This document shows, in pieces, positions 54,201 to 63,034 of a DNA stretch of 64,000 nt. Within the stretch, counting starts at the first letter, position 1; each line of letters begins with the position of its first letter. A program made the position numbers and the translations under genes. The stretch is taken from contig NZ_PUIA01000085.1 of the NCBI RefSeq assembly GCF_002967715.1, positions 186,001 through 250,000 of the forward strand, given 5' to 3'. The notes under the pieces were generated by a model that was given only the letters and a program-made list of their open reading frames with translations, made no database searches and was not told the origin of the DNA. The DNA comes from Blastopirellula marina. Its GTDB lineage: Bacteria > Planctomycetota > Planctomycetia > Pirellulales > Pirellulaceae.

Positions 54201-54828
54201 TCAAACGAGCCACTCGGTGTTGGCCCTGGGGAAGATCGAATCGCTCCAAGCCGATCTTTCCGATTGCCTGGACCGGCTGGGACCGCTGCTGATTGCCAAG
54301 GAGATGCTCGCCCGCGCGATGCAGGCATTCCGTGAAGAAAACTCGGGGCAACTGCTGACGATCATCAGCCAACTGATCGAGCAAATGACCGAGGGACGTT
54401 ATACGAAGGTCGAGCACGACCCCGATCACGAAGGGGGGCTGATCCTGAGCGGGCCCCACGATCTTCGCCGTACCCCTTCGCAGCTGAGCACCGGTACACG
54501 TGAACAGCTTTACCTGGCGATTCGCCTGGCCTACATTCGACATTACTGCCAAGGGGCCCAGCCGCTGCCAGTCTTGATGGACGACATCCTGGTCAACTTC
54601 GACGATGCCCGTCAGATCGCCACGCTGAAGGTCCTGATGGATTTCGATCCGCAAATTCAGATTATCATGCTGACGTGCCATCAACCGCTAGTCGACAAAG
54701 TCCAGTCACTCAGCGAGTCGATCCAGGTCACGCGAATTGACGGCCAGCCGGTCGAATCGCCCCCGGCCAAAACGCAGCCCAAACGTAAAAAGACGCCTGA
54801 AAAGTCCTCGACACCAAGCTTGTTTTAA
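51283..54828 (+). CDS. YhaN/SbcC-like AAA ATPase with long coiled coils
   Basis: An 1181-residue SMC-like ATPase. The head begins with the Walker A run YGRNEAGKSTLLQA near residue 30. About 800 residues of heptad-rich coiled coil follow. The C-terminal head has the signature LSTGTREQLYLAIRLAYI and Walker B PVLMDDILVNFDD. No zinc-hook CxxC is visible at the hinge, which separates it from SbcC/Rad50 and fits YhaN. The start overlaps the YhaO-like gene. The last 25 residues are a Lys/Pro-rich tail. With YhaO it should form a nuclease-ATPase clamp on DNA ends. Confidence 0.88.
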   Translation: MKLRHLDLENYGIHVEQSFAFQPHSLQIVYGRNEAGKSTLLQAVRELLFGFQHAKSNPFAPDSTNKKMKATAQLTMSDGSDLQIVRRQGNKNTLTGNYQDNEIDEDRWKQLISGADQRLYEHVFGFSLKELATGEESLKEANLDEALFGGGLGRLHDYKELLKSIDEETESLFKNRGQKQKINAILADIKALKSELKQSSLRPAEYEEWLTEARLCEEELTRLSTTLDKVYRKQQHLERLRKAHPLWIERQAKRQQLAKLEAPSSFPADALQELSQTRQQSAKLSAEVENLTLDLKQLDQEIAAIQFNTKVIESGEAIQTLLFGIKEVQGYRRDIPLRTQDRQRDIDEAHAILRQIDPKLKLEQIAKFELTLTQRNKIQQLSKTFQKLTTEIESHSPEVERLDREIQEIETTLAEIPQHVAELVERLQSSLDPLRTSLARRSELASHMRKLNADISQRRQSVDAIAGRELDLTNPLPMPMEPTIHRYETELQSLSEQIRAAEASVRETTDELANKNDELRRLEQGARLVSEEELHSARQDRDETWQSLRSQLLGEADATTSKPNPSQAEAFDKQLVHTDQLADERYRHAQMLADQQSMLSTIRSLEERLAAREKHLAQLTATRQETWQAWCAEWKPVELTPKSPQEMLPWRATYLALVETQAEVSQIGQEIAPLDRRIEATTALLREHDLVSSDMAPEEAAVWLESFLKRVQADQQKRDQWEHRRQMNRESRKTAFSQNEKRQQQLAVIQTEASEILSVFETIGDVDLETAADLIQAVEKVQAKLVSAEGLQQRIADMQQGLKQFADQVETVVAATGESLGDMSPENAAQRLGTLLSEAENQRGLRKELEIKRQVRSESLERSQKDLAEVAARLSQWRSQIDAETDEQLEVVSQIVREKQALERDLAELDTQLALVRESEPAQSFQQALKALDVDGLKQELMSATSEHAEAKQLQEQVQRQLGEFDLRLRDVDQTSHSVLALGKIESLQADLSDCLDRLGPLLIAKEMLARAMQAFREENSGQLLTIISQLIEQMTEGRYTKVEHDPDHEGGLILSGPHDLRRTPSQLSTGTREQLYLAIRLAYIRHYCQGAQPLPVLMDDILVNFDDARQIATLKVLMDFDPQIQIIMLTCHQPLVDKVQSLSESIQVTRIDGQPVESPPAKTQPKRKKTPEKSSTPSLF

Positions 54829-54829
54829 A

Positions 54830-55243
54830 ATGCCTGACGAACTGGTTGCCTTTTTTGCCTACGGAACCCTGAAGCGAGGCGAGGTCCGCGAAAAATGCTG
54901 GCCCTGCCGTCCCGTAGCCGTGCTGCGTGGATCAACGCCAGGCTCGCTCTGGCAAGTCGCCGACTACCCCGGGCTGAAGCTGGAAGGAGAGACGCGCGTT
55001 CTGGGCGAGATCTGGCTCTTCCCAGCAAAGCAGGAAGAACGGCTGCTGGAAGTGCTCGACGAGGTCGAAGGGTACCCGACCTTGTACACACGGGAAGTGG
55101 TCGAGTGCGAAACGCTCGATGGCCAGTCGATCACGGCAACCGTTTACGTCTACAACAAGCCGATTCTGCCGACCTTCGATGTCGTCCCGGCCGATGCCCA
55201 GGGGATGATTCACTGGGTAGGCAACACTCAGCGATTCGCGTAG
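54830..55243 (+). CDS. Gamma-glutamylcyclotransferase (AIG2-like) family protein
   Basis: A 137-residue protein with the family's FAYGTLKRGE loop (residues 8-17), a beta barrel, and the catalytic-type Glu in LDEVEGYPTLYTR. These fit the GGCT/AIG2 fold that acts on gamma-glutamyl amines or cyclises them; the exact substrate is not clear. It starts one base after the YhaN stop and may be part of that operon. Its end overlaps the convergent WYL regulator gene by 16 bases. Confidence 0.85.
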   Translation: MPDELVAFFAYGTLKRGEVREKCWPCRPVAVLRGSTPGSLWQVADYPGLKLEGETRVLGEIWLFPAKQEERLLEVLDEVEGYPTLYTREVVECETLDGQSITATVYVYNKPILPTFDVVPADAQGMIHWVGNTQRFA

Positions 55244-56250
55244 ACCTCGGCCATCTTTTCGACGCGGGCCTTGATCGCTTCACGCGTAGACTTGGGTGCC
55301 AACACCTCGGCTTCCGGCCCCAGGGCCAGCACGCGGGGAATGATCTCCAGTTCGTGCGCCGCTTTGACGGTCAGCGTAATGCTGCCGTCGTCGTGCTGCT
55401 CGACTTTCTGCTCGGCATGCCACGGGTCTTCCACCACCCAGCTTGCAGCGGCGGCGGTAATTTTAATTTTGAAGTCCATCGGCTTGTGGGCCGCGAAGAT
55501 ACCAATCGACCCGCCCAGGTGTTCTTCCAGGTCAAAGTCTTTAGGAACCTTGAAGTAGTCGTCGGTGACCTCCGCCTTCTTGAAGCGATCGAGCTTCCAG
55601 TGCCGGATGCGATTCGGGTCGTCTTCCGGTAACTCACTGGCCGCGGCCACAATGTAAATGCTCCCCTGGTGGAACACGATGCCGTACGGCTCTAACCGGC
55701 GCTGGCTGGGAGAGGGCTGCCCAGGCTTCTGATAAGCGACCTCAACAACGCGATGCTGGTGAATCGCACGATTCAGATTCTTGAGAGTCCCTTCCTGGGC
55801 CGAATAATTCTTCGACGCCAGTCCCGTCACGTACAGCACCTGGCGATACTTGCGGTAATGCTCCCACGTTCCCTCAGGCAGTTGCTCTTGGATCTTCGTC
55901 CAGAACGACTCGACACCCACCCAAAATGGCGTGCCGGAAAGAGGCAGCAGAAGATCGCGCCCTAGAGAAAGGGCAATCAACTCTGTCGCCGTCGCGGTGA
56001 TCTTATGCATCCCACGGCCACTGGCACCAAGCTTCCACACGCGTCCTCGGCCGGAGTCGTGCACATCTATATCAAGACCTGCCGCTTGTAGCGATTCGAT
56101 ATCGCGGCGGACCGTGCGAGTATGCAGCGAAGACAAACCGAGCTCGTCGACCAACGCGTCGCGAATCTCTTCCAACAAGCATCCGTAGCGATAACGCTCG
56201 AGGATCTGCAAGATCTTGTGCTGCCGAATGAGTTGTTCGTTGCGTGCCAT
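55228..56250 (-). CDS. WYL-domain transcriptional regulator
   Basis: A 340-residue protein. The N-terminal HTH (residues 10-65) has ILQILERYRYGCLLEEIRDA and HTRTVRRDIESLQAAG. The WYL domain (about 140-215) includes RVVEVAYQKPG, RRLEPYGIVFHQGSIYIVAA and the DRFKKAEV end. A C-terminal WCX-like extension follows (IIPRVLALGPEAEVLAP). WYL proteins bind nucleic-acid or nucleotide ligands and often regulate DNA-damage or defence genes; here the convergent neighbour is a DNA-end-repair operon. The start ATG 56250 is preferred over an upstream ATG at 56301. Confidence 0.9.
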   Translation of the reverse strand: MARNEQLIRQHKILQILERYRYGCLLEEIRDALVDELGLSSLHTRTVRRDIESLQAAGLDIDVHDSGRGRVWKLGASGRGMHKITATATELIALSLGRDLLLPLSGTPFWVGVESFWTKIQEQLPEGTWEHYRKYRQVLYVTGLASKNYSAQEGTLKNLNRAIHQHRVVEVAYQKPGQPSPSQRRLEPYGIVFHQGSIYIVAAASELPEDDPNRIRHWKLDRFKKAEVTDDYFKVPKDFDLEEHLGGSIGIFAAHKPMDFKIKITAAAASWVVEDPWHAEQKVEQHDDGSITLTVKAAHELEIIPRVLALGPEAEVLAPKSTREAIKARVEKMAEVYANR

Positions 56251-56329
56251 TGTGAATGCCTCCATGCCGGGTGGGTAACGCGGAAGTCCAAGTGTACCCA
56301 ACCCGTCCGCGCGATGCTATTGTTCCCTC

Positions 56330-56368
56330 ATCCTGTCCCCTCGCCCCTTTGGGGAGAGGGGACAGGAT
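56330..56368 (-). terminator. Strong palindrome downstream of uvrC
   Basis: Arms atcctgtcccctc (56330-56342) and gaggggacaggat (56356-56368) pair perfectly, with a small cccc/gggg stem inside the loop. It lies 5 bases past the uvrC stop and before the WYL gene on the same strand. The composition matches the dispersed GC-rich palindromes common between planctomycete genes, so it may be both a terminator and a repeat copy. There is no T run. Confidence 0.6.
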
Positions 56369-56372
56369 TGGG

Positions 56373-57758
56373 TTATCGGTCGAATGTTCGTTTCTCTCGT
56401 AGCAGGTGGTGATAGTGTTGGGCGAAGCGGTGCGACTCGTCTCGAACGTACTGCAGCAGTCGCAGCGCGAACGAATGACGGCTCAGTCGAATCGGTTCGC
56501 TTTCACCAGGTCGGTAGACTTCTTCCTCACGCTTGGCCAACGAGATCACCGTCGGGGGCTCGATCTTCAGATCACGAAACGCCGCCATTGCCGCGTTAAG
56601 CTGCCCCTTGCCGCCGTCGATCAACAGAATATCGGGGAAGACTTCCGACGTATCGCTCAGCCGTTTGAAGCGGCGAGCCACGACCTCGTGAATACTGCGA
56701 AAGTCGTCCACACCATCGACACCGCGAATCTTGTAGCGGCGATAGCCTGGCTTGAACGGTAACCCGTCGAGAAACTGCACCAGGCTGGCCACCGTGTCAC
56801 TGCCCCCCAGGTGCGCGATATCGACTCCTTCAATCGTCCGCGGTGTTTCTGCCAGGCCCAATACCTTGCGGAGGCCAGCCAGGCCCTTCTTCGGATCGAC
56901 ATAGAAGACTTCCGGCTGGGCGTGGGTTTCCAATTCGCCCCGTTCATCGAGACGTTCGAGCATGGTGATCTCGTCGCGCAGCTTGGCCGCCTTCTCGAAT
57001 TCAAGGTTCTTGGAAGCTTCCTGCATTTCCTCTTGCAACTGCTTCACCAGGCGAGTGCGATTCCCTTCCAGAAACATTTGCAGGCGACGAATGTCTTTAC
57101 GGTACTCTTCCTTGCTGATACGCAGATTGCACGGCGCGGTACACTGATCGATGCTGGCCAGCAAACAGGGACGAAACCACTTCCAGCGTTCGTCGGTCTC
57201 GTCGATATCGAGATCGCACGTGCGGAACTTGAAGATCCGCTGCAGGACCTGAATCGCACCACGCAGTGCTCCGGCACTGGCGAACGGTCCGTACAGCTTG
57301 GCGTTCTTATCCTTCGGCTCGCGAGTAAACTCGACGCGGGGAAAGTCTTCCCGCTGCGTGATCATCAGGTACGGAAACGTTTTGTCGTCTTTTTGCTCTT
57401 TGTTGTACTTCGGCTGGACATCTTTGATCAGCCGCGATTCGGCCAGCAGCGCGTCGACTTCGCTTTCCGTTTCCAGGTAGTCGGCATCGGCGATCTCGTT
57501 GACCCAATAACCGGTCCGCTGATCGATGGCTGCTTCGGCTAGAAAGTAGCTGCCAGCCCGCGAACGGAGGTTCTTGGCCTTGCCGACGTAGATCACGCGT
57601 CCCTTGTCGTCTTTGAAGATATACACGCCGGAGGTGGTCGGAAATTTACGTACTTTGTCCGCCGTTACCGTGAAGGGAACGTGTTCAGCGGGCTTTCCTT
57701 GAGCAGGAGTCGCTTCCGGCATTTGGGCAGGCGGCTGGCCGTCGGGGTTATCTGCCAT
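56373..57758 (-). CDS. uvrC: UvrC-like excision nuclease lacking the C-terminal HhH region
   Basis: A 461-residue protein. The GIY-YIG nuclease (about residues 43-120) includes SGVYIFKDDKGRVIYVGKAK. Cys residues CTAPCNLRI mark the linker. A UVR motif (KNLEFEKAAKLRDEI) lies near 250, and the RNase-H-like UvrC nuclease has VDIAHLGGSDTVASLV and DILLIDGGKGQLNAA near 395. The protein ends soon after (HHLLREKR); standard UvrC is about 600 residues with two HhH motifs at the end, missing here. The downstream sequence is a palindrome and then another gene, so the HhH part is not simply frameshifted. It cuts damaged DNA with UvrAB; the loss could change damage recognition or DNA binding. Confidence 0.9.
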   Translation of the reverse strand: MADNPDGQPPAQMPEATPAQGKPAEHVPFTVTADKVRKFPTTSGVYIFKDDKGRVIYVGKAKNLRSRAGSYFLAEAAIDQRTGYWVNEIADADYLETESEVDALLAESRLIKDVQPKYNKEQKDDKTFPYLMITQREDFPRVEFTREPKDKNAKLYGPFASAGALRGAIQVLQRIFKFRTCDLDIDETDERWKWFRPCLLASIDQCTAPCNLRISKEEYRKDIRRLQMFLEGNRTRLVKQLQEEMQEASKNLEFEKAAKLRDEITMLERLDERGELETHAQPEVFYVDPKKGLAGLRKVLGLAETPRTIEGVDIAHLGGSDTVASLVQFLDGLPFKPGYRRYKIRGVDGVDDFRSIHEVVARRFKRLSDTSEVFPDILLIDGGKGQLNAAMAAFRDLKIEPPTVISLAKREEEVYRPGESEPIRLSRHSFALRLLQYVRDESHRFAQHYHHLLREKRTFDR

Positions 57759-57869
57759 GATCCTAGGGGGCTAAGGTGTACAAGATTCCATCATGAAATT
57801 CTAACCCTTACCCGAATTTTTGGCAGTACGAACAACCCGAAATGAAATGGTTCCCGGCAAGAACAAAAA

Positions 57870-57902
57870 GAAGGCCGCCTGGGACACGATCAGGCAGCCT
57901 TC
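57870..57902 (-). terminator. Terminator after the ArsR-family gene (minus strand)
   Basis: Arms gaaggccgcctg (57870-57881) and caggcagccttc (57891-57902) pair with one mismatch. Read on the minus strand the stem is followed by tttttgttctt, a fair U tract. It lies about 30 bases past the ArsR-family stop. Confidence 0.7.
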
Positions 57903-57933
57903 GTGCGAGCCTCATATTGAGGAGAAAAGGTTC

Positions 57934-58419
57934 TTAAGAAACGGCAACCGCGTGGGGTTCCGTTTCCAGGCGTACCATGGCTTCGCCGAAGTCGATCTTG
58001 TCGTCTTCCAGGCCAGGTACTTTGCGGAACAACACTTCGGCGAAGCGTCCGAACTGTTCCGGCATGACGCGGTAGAAATTATTCTTACCGTCGCGTCGCG
58101 ATTCGATCAGACCACAGGTTTTCAGCAGGGCCAGGTGATGGCTGACTGCCGGTTGGCTCTGATCGAGCAGATCGCACAGCGATCGAACATTGAGTTCGCC
58201 TGCTTGCAGCAGGTAGCTGAGGATCTTCAGCCGAGTTTCATCGGCCAACAGCTTAAAGAGCTGAACGAGCTGACGTGCAACGTCTTCGTTCAAAGGTTCG
58301 TAAGGTGAAACTTCCTTGCCAGATCCTTCCGGCTGGGAAACATGCGAGGGACTATCGTTGTCCGAGTAGTACCCTTTGGACATCGTGTGTCCATTGGCTG
58401 GAGTAGCCAAGAACATCAT
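57934..58419 (-). CDS. ArsR-family winged-helix transcriptional regulator
   Basis: A 161-residue protein. The wHTH is at about residues 50-130: LFKLLADETRLKILSYLLQA, LCDLLDQSQPAVSHHLALLK and GLIESRRDGKNNFYRV. It has no ELCVCDL-type metal site, so it probably does not sense arsenic or cadmium; many planctomycete copies link to other stress or metabolic genes. ATG 58419 follows ggag at 10 bases; ATG 58383 is an alternative. Its target is unknown; nothing nearby forms a clear operon. Confidence 0.85.
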   Translation of the reverse strand: MMFLATPANGHTMSKGYYSDNDSPSHVSQPEGSGKEVSPYEPLNEDVARQLVQLFKLLADETRLKILSYLLQAGELNVRSLCDLLDQSQPAVSHHLALLKTCGLIESRRDGKNNFYRVMPEQFGRFAEVLFRKVPGLEDDKIDFGEAMVRLETEPHAVAVS

Positions 58420-58915
58420 GGCAGATCTTCTCCGTGTTAGTAAGGCTTGGGCCCCTTACTGAATAGTTAAGTTGACTGGCCCTGAAACTGGATGAGTCAC
58501 GCCCTGAGAGATAGCTTGACGCGGCCAATGCTTAACCCTGCTCGCCCATAACGACGAAACGGAGAAAGGCAGTTTCCAACGAAGACGCGTAAAGTAAATT
58601 CCAACGGCGTTGAGCTAACCCAATTGCTAGTAGGTGAACCAAGCGCTAACGGCTCTCATACTGCAATCGAGCCTCGCCCCAACGTACGAATGCTCGGGCA
58701 AGGCGGTTCGCTCATTCCCGGAGTATCGGACAATTCGCATGAAACTGCAACATTTCTATCGAAAACAAGGGGGCTAGATTGCGCCTTTCAAGCGGACTGA
58801 TCGGTTTGAGATCAGCATATCGTCATCCCTTGCGGAATTTGATACGATCAGGAACACAGGTGATGAGCACCATAAAACCCACTGCCGATGGCCCGAATGA
58901 GTGAGAAATCACCGA
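58420..58915. other. About 500 bases of intergenic DNA before the opp operon
   Basis: No gene is supported. It lies between the divergent ArsR-family gene and oppA and should hold both promoters. I found no strong inverted repeat or hairpin, only AT-richer sequence near 58740-58870. Confidence 0.4.
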
Positions 58916-60907
58916 ATGAAATGGTCAATACGAGGATTATTTCCTTACTTCTTCCCGCTAATCTTCGTAGTCGCTCTGTTTTTCGCGCTTCGGATGGGTT
59001 CGCTCCCCCCCGCCGACTTTACGTTTTCTAACGGTACCGAGCCGCAAACCGTCGATCCGGCAAAAAGTACCGGTGCCCCGGAAGGGCGGATCATCGACGC
59101 CATCTTCGAGGGGCTCTATCGCAAGATGCCCGACCCAAACGACCCCGATGAAATGCTTCCGATGCCTGCGATGGCCAAGTCGCACGAGGTTTCGGATGAC
59201 CTGAAGACGTATACCTTCCATATGCGCGAAGGTGCCAAGTGGACCAACGGCGAGCCTGTTACCGCGCACGACTGGGAGTTCTCGTGGATGCGTTTTCTGC
59301 ATCCTGAATCGCGAACGCAATACGCCTACCAGTTGTGGTATATCAAAAACGCCCAGCGTTTCACCACCGGCGACCTCCACGAAGGAGACCGCGTGGAAGT
59401 GGAGCTGGCCGACCGTAAAGATCGCGCCCAGATGTTCCCGCGCGGCACGATGGTCTCTGGCATTCTTAAGAAGATCGACACCTATTCGGCAGGAGCCCCC
59501 AAGTCCGACGACTCTGGTCATGGCGAATCGGGTAGTTCTTACAAAGTCTATACCGTTGACTGCGTGCCAGATAAAGACGGCGTTCCGCAGTGGGATGGCG
59601 AAAAGACCGAACGGGTTTTCTACCAATCAGGCATTCCTGAATCTTTCCTGGCCAAGCACCCCAAAGCTGAAGAAGCGATGCACGTGCTACTGCACTTCAG
59701 TGAAGTGGGAATCAAAGTGCCGGACGACATGACGCTGGTCATCCAGTTGGAATCTCCGACGCCGTACTTCCTGGAACTGGCCTCGTTCTATCCGATGCAC
59801 GCGGTCAATCGTACGTGTATCGAAACGTTCGGCTACCCCAACTGGACCAAGCCGGAAAATATCGTCACCAACGGCCCCTACCAGATTCAGGAACGCCGCA
59901 TCCGCGACCGAATTCGCCTGGCAAAAAACCCGACCTATTGGAACGCCGATGAAGTCAAGCTGGAGACGATCGATGCCCTTGCGGTGCAGTCGAATACGAC
60001 TCAGCTGAACATGTACATGAGCGGCGAAATGGAATGGGCAACCGATATTCCGAATCCCGTTCTCGATGACCTGAAGAAGTTGGATGAGGAAAAGAAGAAA
60101 GAGCCAGGGCGAGAAAACGAACGCAACGATCTGCTGATCGCCCCGATGCTTTCCACCTATTTCTATCGCGTCAACACGACTCGCCCGCCTCTCGATAATC
60201 CCAAGGTGCGCCAGGCCCTGAACCTGGCAATCAACAAGCAAGAGATTGTCGACTTCGTCACACGTGGTGGCCAGGTTCCGGCCGGTTCGCTTGTTCCGCC
60301 CGGGATTACCGGCTACGAAGGTCCTCCGACCGAGGACTACGATCCCGAACGTGCCCGCGAGCTTCTGAAGGAAGCTCTCGGCGGCAAGAAGATGCGGCCG
60401 ATCCAGATTCTGTACAACACGTCGGAAGGGCACAAGCAAATTGCCGAAGTGATTCAGCAGCAGTGGAAACGCAATCTGCATATCGATGTTCAACTGCGAA
60501 ACGTTGAATGGGGCGTCTACCTGACGACCGTTCGCGAGATGGATTACGATGTGGCTCGCGCCGGTTGGATTGGCGACTATCCCGATCCGAACACCTTCCT
60601 CGACATGTTCGTCACCGGCGGTGAAAACAACGAGACCGGCTGGAGCAACAAAGAGTACGATGCCTTGATTGAATCGGCTCGCAGTGAAGCCGATCCCGAA
60701 AAACGCTTTGCCTTGCTCCGTCAGGCGGAAAAGATCCTGGTCAAGGAGATGCCAATTTTGCCGATCTACTTCTATGTTTCGGTCAACATGGTTCGTCCGT
60801 ACGTGAAGAACTTTTATCCGAATCTGCAGGATCTCCATCCCCTGCATATCCTCGAAATCGACGAAGAACAACGCGAAAAGATTCGCGAGTGGGAGGGCTT
60901 GGAGTGA
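58916..60907 (+). CDS. oppA: Oligopeptide ABC transporter substrate-binding protein (OppA-like)
   Basis: About 663 residues. An N-terminal hydrophobic anchor (about 7-27) without a clear lipobox, then an SBP_bac_5 domain: TEPQTVDPAKSTG, the HDWEFSWMRF region, and a C-terminal lobe with NTTRPPLDNPKVRQALNLAI, and ARAGWIGDYPDPNTFLDMF. Between the YAYQLWYIKNAQ segment and KVPDDMTLVI lies about 120 residues, where typical OppA has about 20; the extra part is soluble and beta-rich. ATG 58916 is chosen; a GTG at 58901 is possible. Its stop overlaps the GTG start of oppB. Confidence 0.9.
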   Translation: MKWSIRGLFPYFFPLIFVVALFFALRMGSLPPADFTFSNGTEPQTVDPAKSTGAPEGRIIDAIFEGLYRKMPDPNDPDEMLPMPAMAKSHEVSDDLKTYTFHMREGAKWTNGEPVTAHDWEFSWMRFLHPESRTQYAYQLWYIKNAQRFTTGDLHEGDRVEVELADRKDRAQMFPRGTMVSGILKKIDTYSAGAPKSDDSGHGESGSSYKVYTVDCVPDKDGVPQWDGEKTERVFYQSGIPESFLAKHPKAEEAMHVLLHFSEVGIKVPDDMTLVIQLESPTPYFLELASFYPMHAVNRTCIETFGYPNWTKPENIVTNGPYQIQERRIRDRIRLAKNPTYWNADEVKLETIDALAVQSNTTQLNMYMSGEMEWATDIPNPVLDDLKKLDEEKKKEPGRENERNDLLIAPMLSTYFYRVNTTRPPLDNPKVRQALNLAINKQEIVDFVTRGGQVPAGSLVPPGITGYEGPPTEDYDPERARELLKEALGGKKMRPIQILYNTSEGHKQIAEVIQQQWKRNLHIDVQLRNVEWGVYLTTVREMDYDVARAGWIGDYPDPNTFLDMFVTGGENNETGWSNKEYDALIESARSEADPEKRFALLRQAEKILVKEMPILPIYFYVSVNMVRPYVKNFYPNLQDLHPLHILEIDEEQREKIREWEGLE

Positions 60908-61827
60908 TTTACTTTTTGGCCAAACGGCTAATGTGGTTGGTGATCACGATGTGGGTCGTCTTCACGATTAGCTTCTTTTTGATGTGGACCGTCTCGCCGG
61001 AAGGGGCGCTGCTAAGCGAACGCCAGCTTCCCGAAGCGATCAAACGCAACCTGGAAGAGTACTACGACCTGGATAAACCGCTCGCAACGCGGTACGTGAA
61101 GACGATGGGCAATTACATCGCCCTCAACCCAGGCCCCAGCATGAAGCTGATCGACAAGTCGGTCTTCGAGATCATCGCCGAAGGCCTGCCCATTTCGATC
61201 TCGCTCGGTCTGCTTGGCCTCAGCTTCGCCATGCTGATCGGTTTCTCTTCCGGCATCATTTCGGCACTACGTCGGCAATCGGTAATCGACGTAACGTTCC
61301 GTATGATCGCCACGCTGGGGATCGCCATTCCCAACTTCGTATTGGCAGGCTTCGCGATCATTATCTTCGTGTTCGGACTGAACCTGTTTCCCGCGGCCGG
61401 ATGGGGACGCCCGATCAATCTGGTGCTGCCGTCGCTTTGCCTGGCAGCTCCCTTCGCAGCGTACATCTCGCGTCTCACGCGAACGGGCATGCTGGAAGTG
61501 CTCGGCCAAGACTACATTCGCACGGCCTACGCCAAGGGGCTGATGCCTGCGACGGTGGTGCTGAAGCATGCGTTTCGCGGAGCCATCTTGCCGGTGGTCT
61601 CGTTCCTGGGTCCTGCCACGGCTGGCATCCTGACCGGATCGCTGGTGCTCGAACGTATCTTCTTTATTCCTGGCCTGGGCAGTCACTTCATCGAAGCGGT
61701 ACAGCAGAAAGATCACCCCGTCAGTCTGGCGGTGGTGATGATCTACACGTTTCTGTTGTTCTCGATGAATACGCTGGTCGACCTTTCGTACGGTTTGATC
61801 GATCCACGCGTCAAGCTAGACAAGTAA
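60904..61827 (+). CDS. oppB: Oligopeptide ABC transporter permease OppB
   Basis: A 307-residue permease with six membrane helices. Typical first helix (LAKRLMWLVITMWVVFTISF), periplasmic loop containing LDKPLATRYVKTM, and the cytoplasmic EAA loop YIRTAYAKGLMPATVVLKHA that meets the ATPase. It starts at GTG 60904, overlapping the oppA stop (GTGA), with gggagg before it. It pairs with OppC downstream. Confidence 0.93.
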   Translation: MIYFLAKRLMWLVITMWVVFTISFFLMWTVSPEGALLSERQLPEAIKRNLEEYYDLDKPLATRYVKTMGNYIALNPGPSMKLIDKSVFEIIAEGLPISISLGLLGLSFAMLIGFSSGIISALRRQSVIDVTFRMIATLGIAIPNFVLAGFAIIIFVFGLNLFPAAGWGRPINLVLPSLCLAAPFAAYISRLTRTGMLEVLGQDYIRTAYAKGLMPATVVLKHAFRGAILPVVSFLGPATAGILTGSLVLERIFFIPGLGSHFIEAVQQKDHPVSLAVVMIYTFLLFSMNTLVDLSYGLIDPRVKLDK

Positions 61828-61842
61828 TTCCTCGCTGCGAAG

Positions 61843-63024
61843 GTGAAAGCCTTGGATTCCCTGAAAAAGCACGACCCCTACGCCGACGCGTTGCCGCCGA
61901 TCGAGAAGTATCAGGCCATGTACAACGAGGCGAGAAGCATCCGCGGGATCTCGCTGTGGCAAGATGCCTGGCGTCGACTTCGCCGCGACTGGGTCTCGAT
62001 GACGGCCCTCAGTTTCCTGGTCCTGTTGGCCCTGGCAGCGATCTTCACGCCCCTATTTCCACTGCAGTCGCCGCGGGAACAAGACCTGGCCAATCGCCTG
62101 GCCTTGCCTCCAGAATTCCACTCGACCACCCAGAAGGCGAACGCAGAAGGGGAGAAACAAACCGTCCCCGTCAGCCTGCACCTGAAAGACCTGGAAGGGG
62201 AAGAGTTCGATCGCCGCGTCGGCGAACTGTGGACCGACCCGACCGGCCTCGACATGTTCCTGCTGCATATCCGGTTGGCGATCTTTGGAGACTACTGCCT
62301 GCCCAGTATCTGTGGTACCGACCTGCTGGGGCGTGACCTCCTTTCGCGTCTGTTTTATGGGGCCCGCGTTTCGCTGATTGTGGGGCTGGTGGCCACGCTC
62401 GTTTCGCTGATTATTGGGGTCAGCTACGGGGCAATCGCCGGTTACTCAGGTGGGATCGTCGACGACTTCATGATGCGGGTAGTCGACATCTTGTATTCGG
62501 TTCCGTTCATCTTCCTGGTGCTGTTTCTGATTACGATCCTCAGCGAAGACGACGTCAAAAAGTGGCTGGAAAGTTACGGCATCAGCCGCATCGTGATTCT
62601 GTATATCGTGATCGGGGCCGTCTACTGGCTGACGATGGCCCGCGTGGTACGAGGCCAGATCATCAGCTTGAAGAACGAACAATTCGTCGACGCGGCTCGC
62701 ACGGTGGGAGCCAGCGGGATGCGAATTGTCTTTCTGCACCTGGTACCGAACGTGATGAGCATCGTGATCGTTTACCTGACACTGACCATCCCGGCGGTGA
62801 TGCTGTTCGAGGCGTTCCTGTCGTTTCTCGGCCTGGGTGTCGAAGCCCCGGCAGTGAGCTGGGGTGTGCTGGCCGAAGAAGGTCTGAAGGTGATCACGCC
62901 GGTCAAAATCTACTGGTGGCTGGTGGTCTTCCCTGCTTTGGCTTTGGCATCGACGTTGTACTCGTTGAACTTTCTGGGTGACGGCCTGCGTGACGCGCTC
63001 GACCCGCGAATGAAGAATCGATAA
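61843..63024 (+). CDS. oppC: Oligopeptide ABC transporter permease OppC
   Basis: A 393-residue permease. The N-terminal part is cytoplasmic, with the first helix near residues 50-70 ([16 protein letters not shown]). A 90-residue soluble stretch follows before the usual [20 protein letters not shown], where standard OppC has about 30. Four more helices and the EAA loop ([20 protein letters not shown]) complete it. The GTG start at 61843 follows gaagg. It lies 15 bases after oppB. Confidence 0.92.
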   Translation: MKALDSLKKHDPYADALPPIEKYQAMYNEARSIRGISLWQDAWRRLRRDWVSMTALSFLVLLALAAIFTPLFPLQSPREQDLANRLALPPEFHSTTQKANAEGEKQTVPVSLHLKDLEGEEFDRRVGELWTDPTGLDMFLLHIRLAIFGDYCLPSICGTDLLGRDLLSRLFYGARVSLIVGLVATLVSLIIGVSYGAIAGYSGGIVDDFMMRVVDILYSVPFIFLVLFLITILSEDDVKKWLESYGISRIVILYIVIGAVYWLTMARVVRGQIISLKNEQFVDAARTVGASGMRIVFLHLVPNVMSIVIVYLTLTIPAVMLFEAFLSFLGLGVEAPAVSWGVLAEEGLKVITPVKIYWWLVVFPALALASTLYSLNFLGDGLRDALDPRMKNR

Positions 63025-63034
63025 GGGTAAGTTT

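Noticed and set aside
54895-55632. 245-codon plus-strand frame over the GGCT and WYL genes
   Set aside because: It crosses two confident genes on opposite strands and shows no domain.
59687-60871. 394-codon antisense frame inside oppA
   Set aside because: Complement of a confident gene; composition is as expected from mirrored codons.
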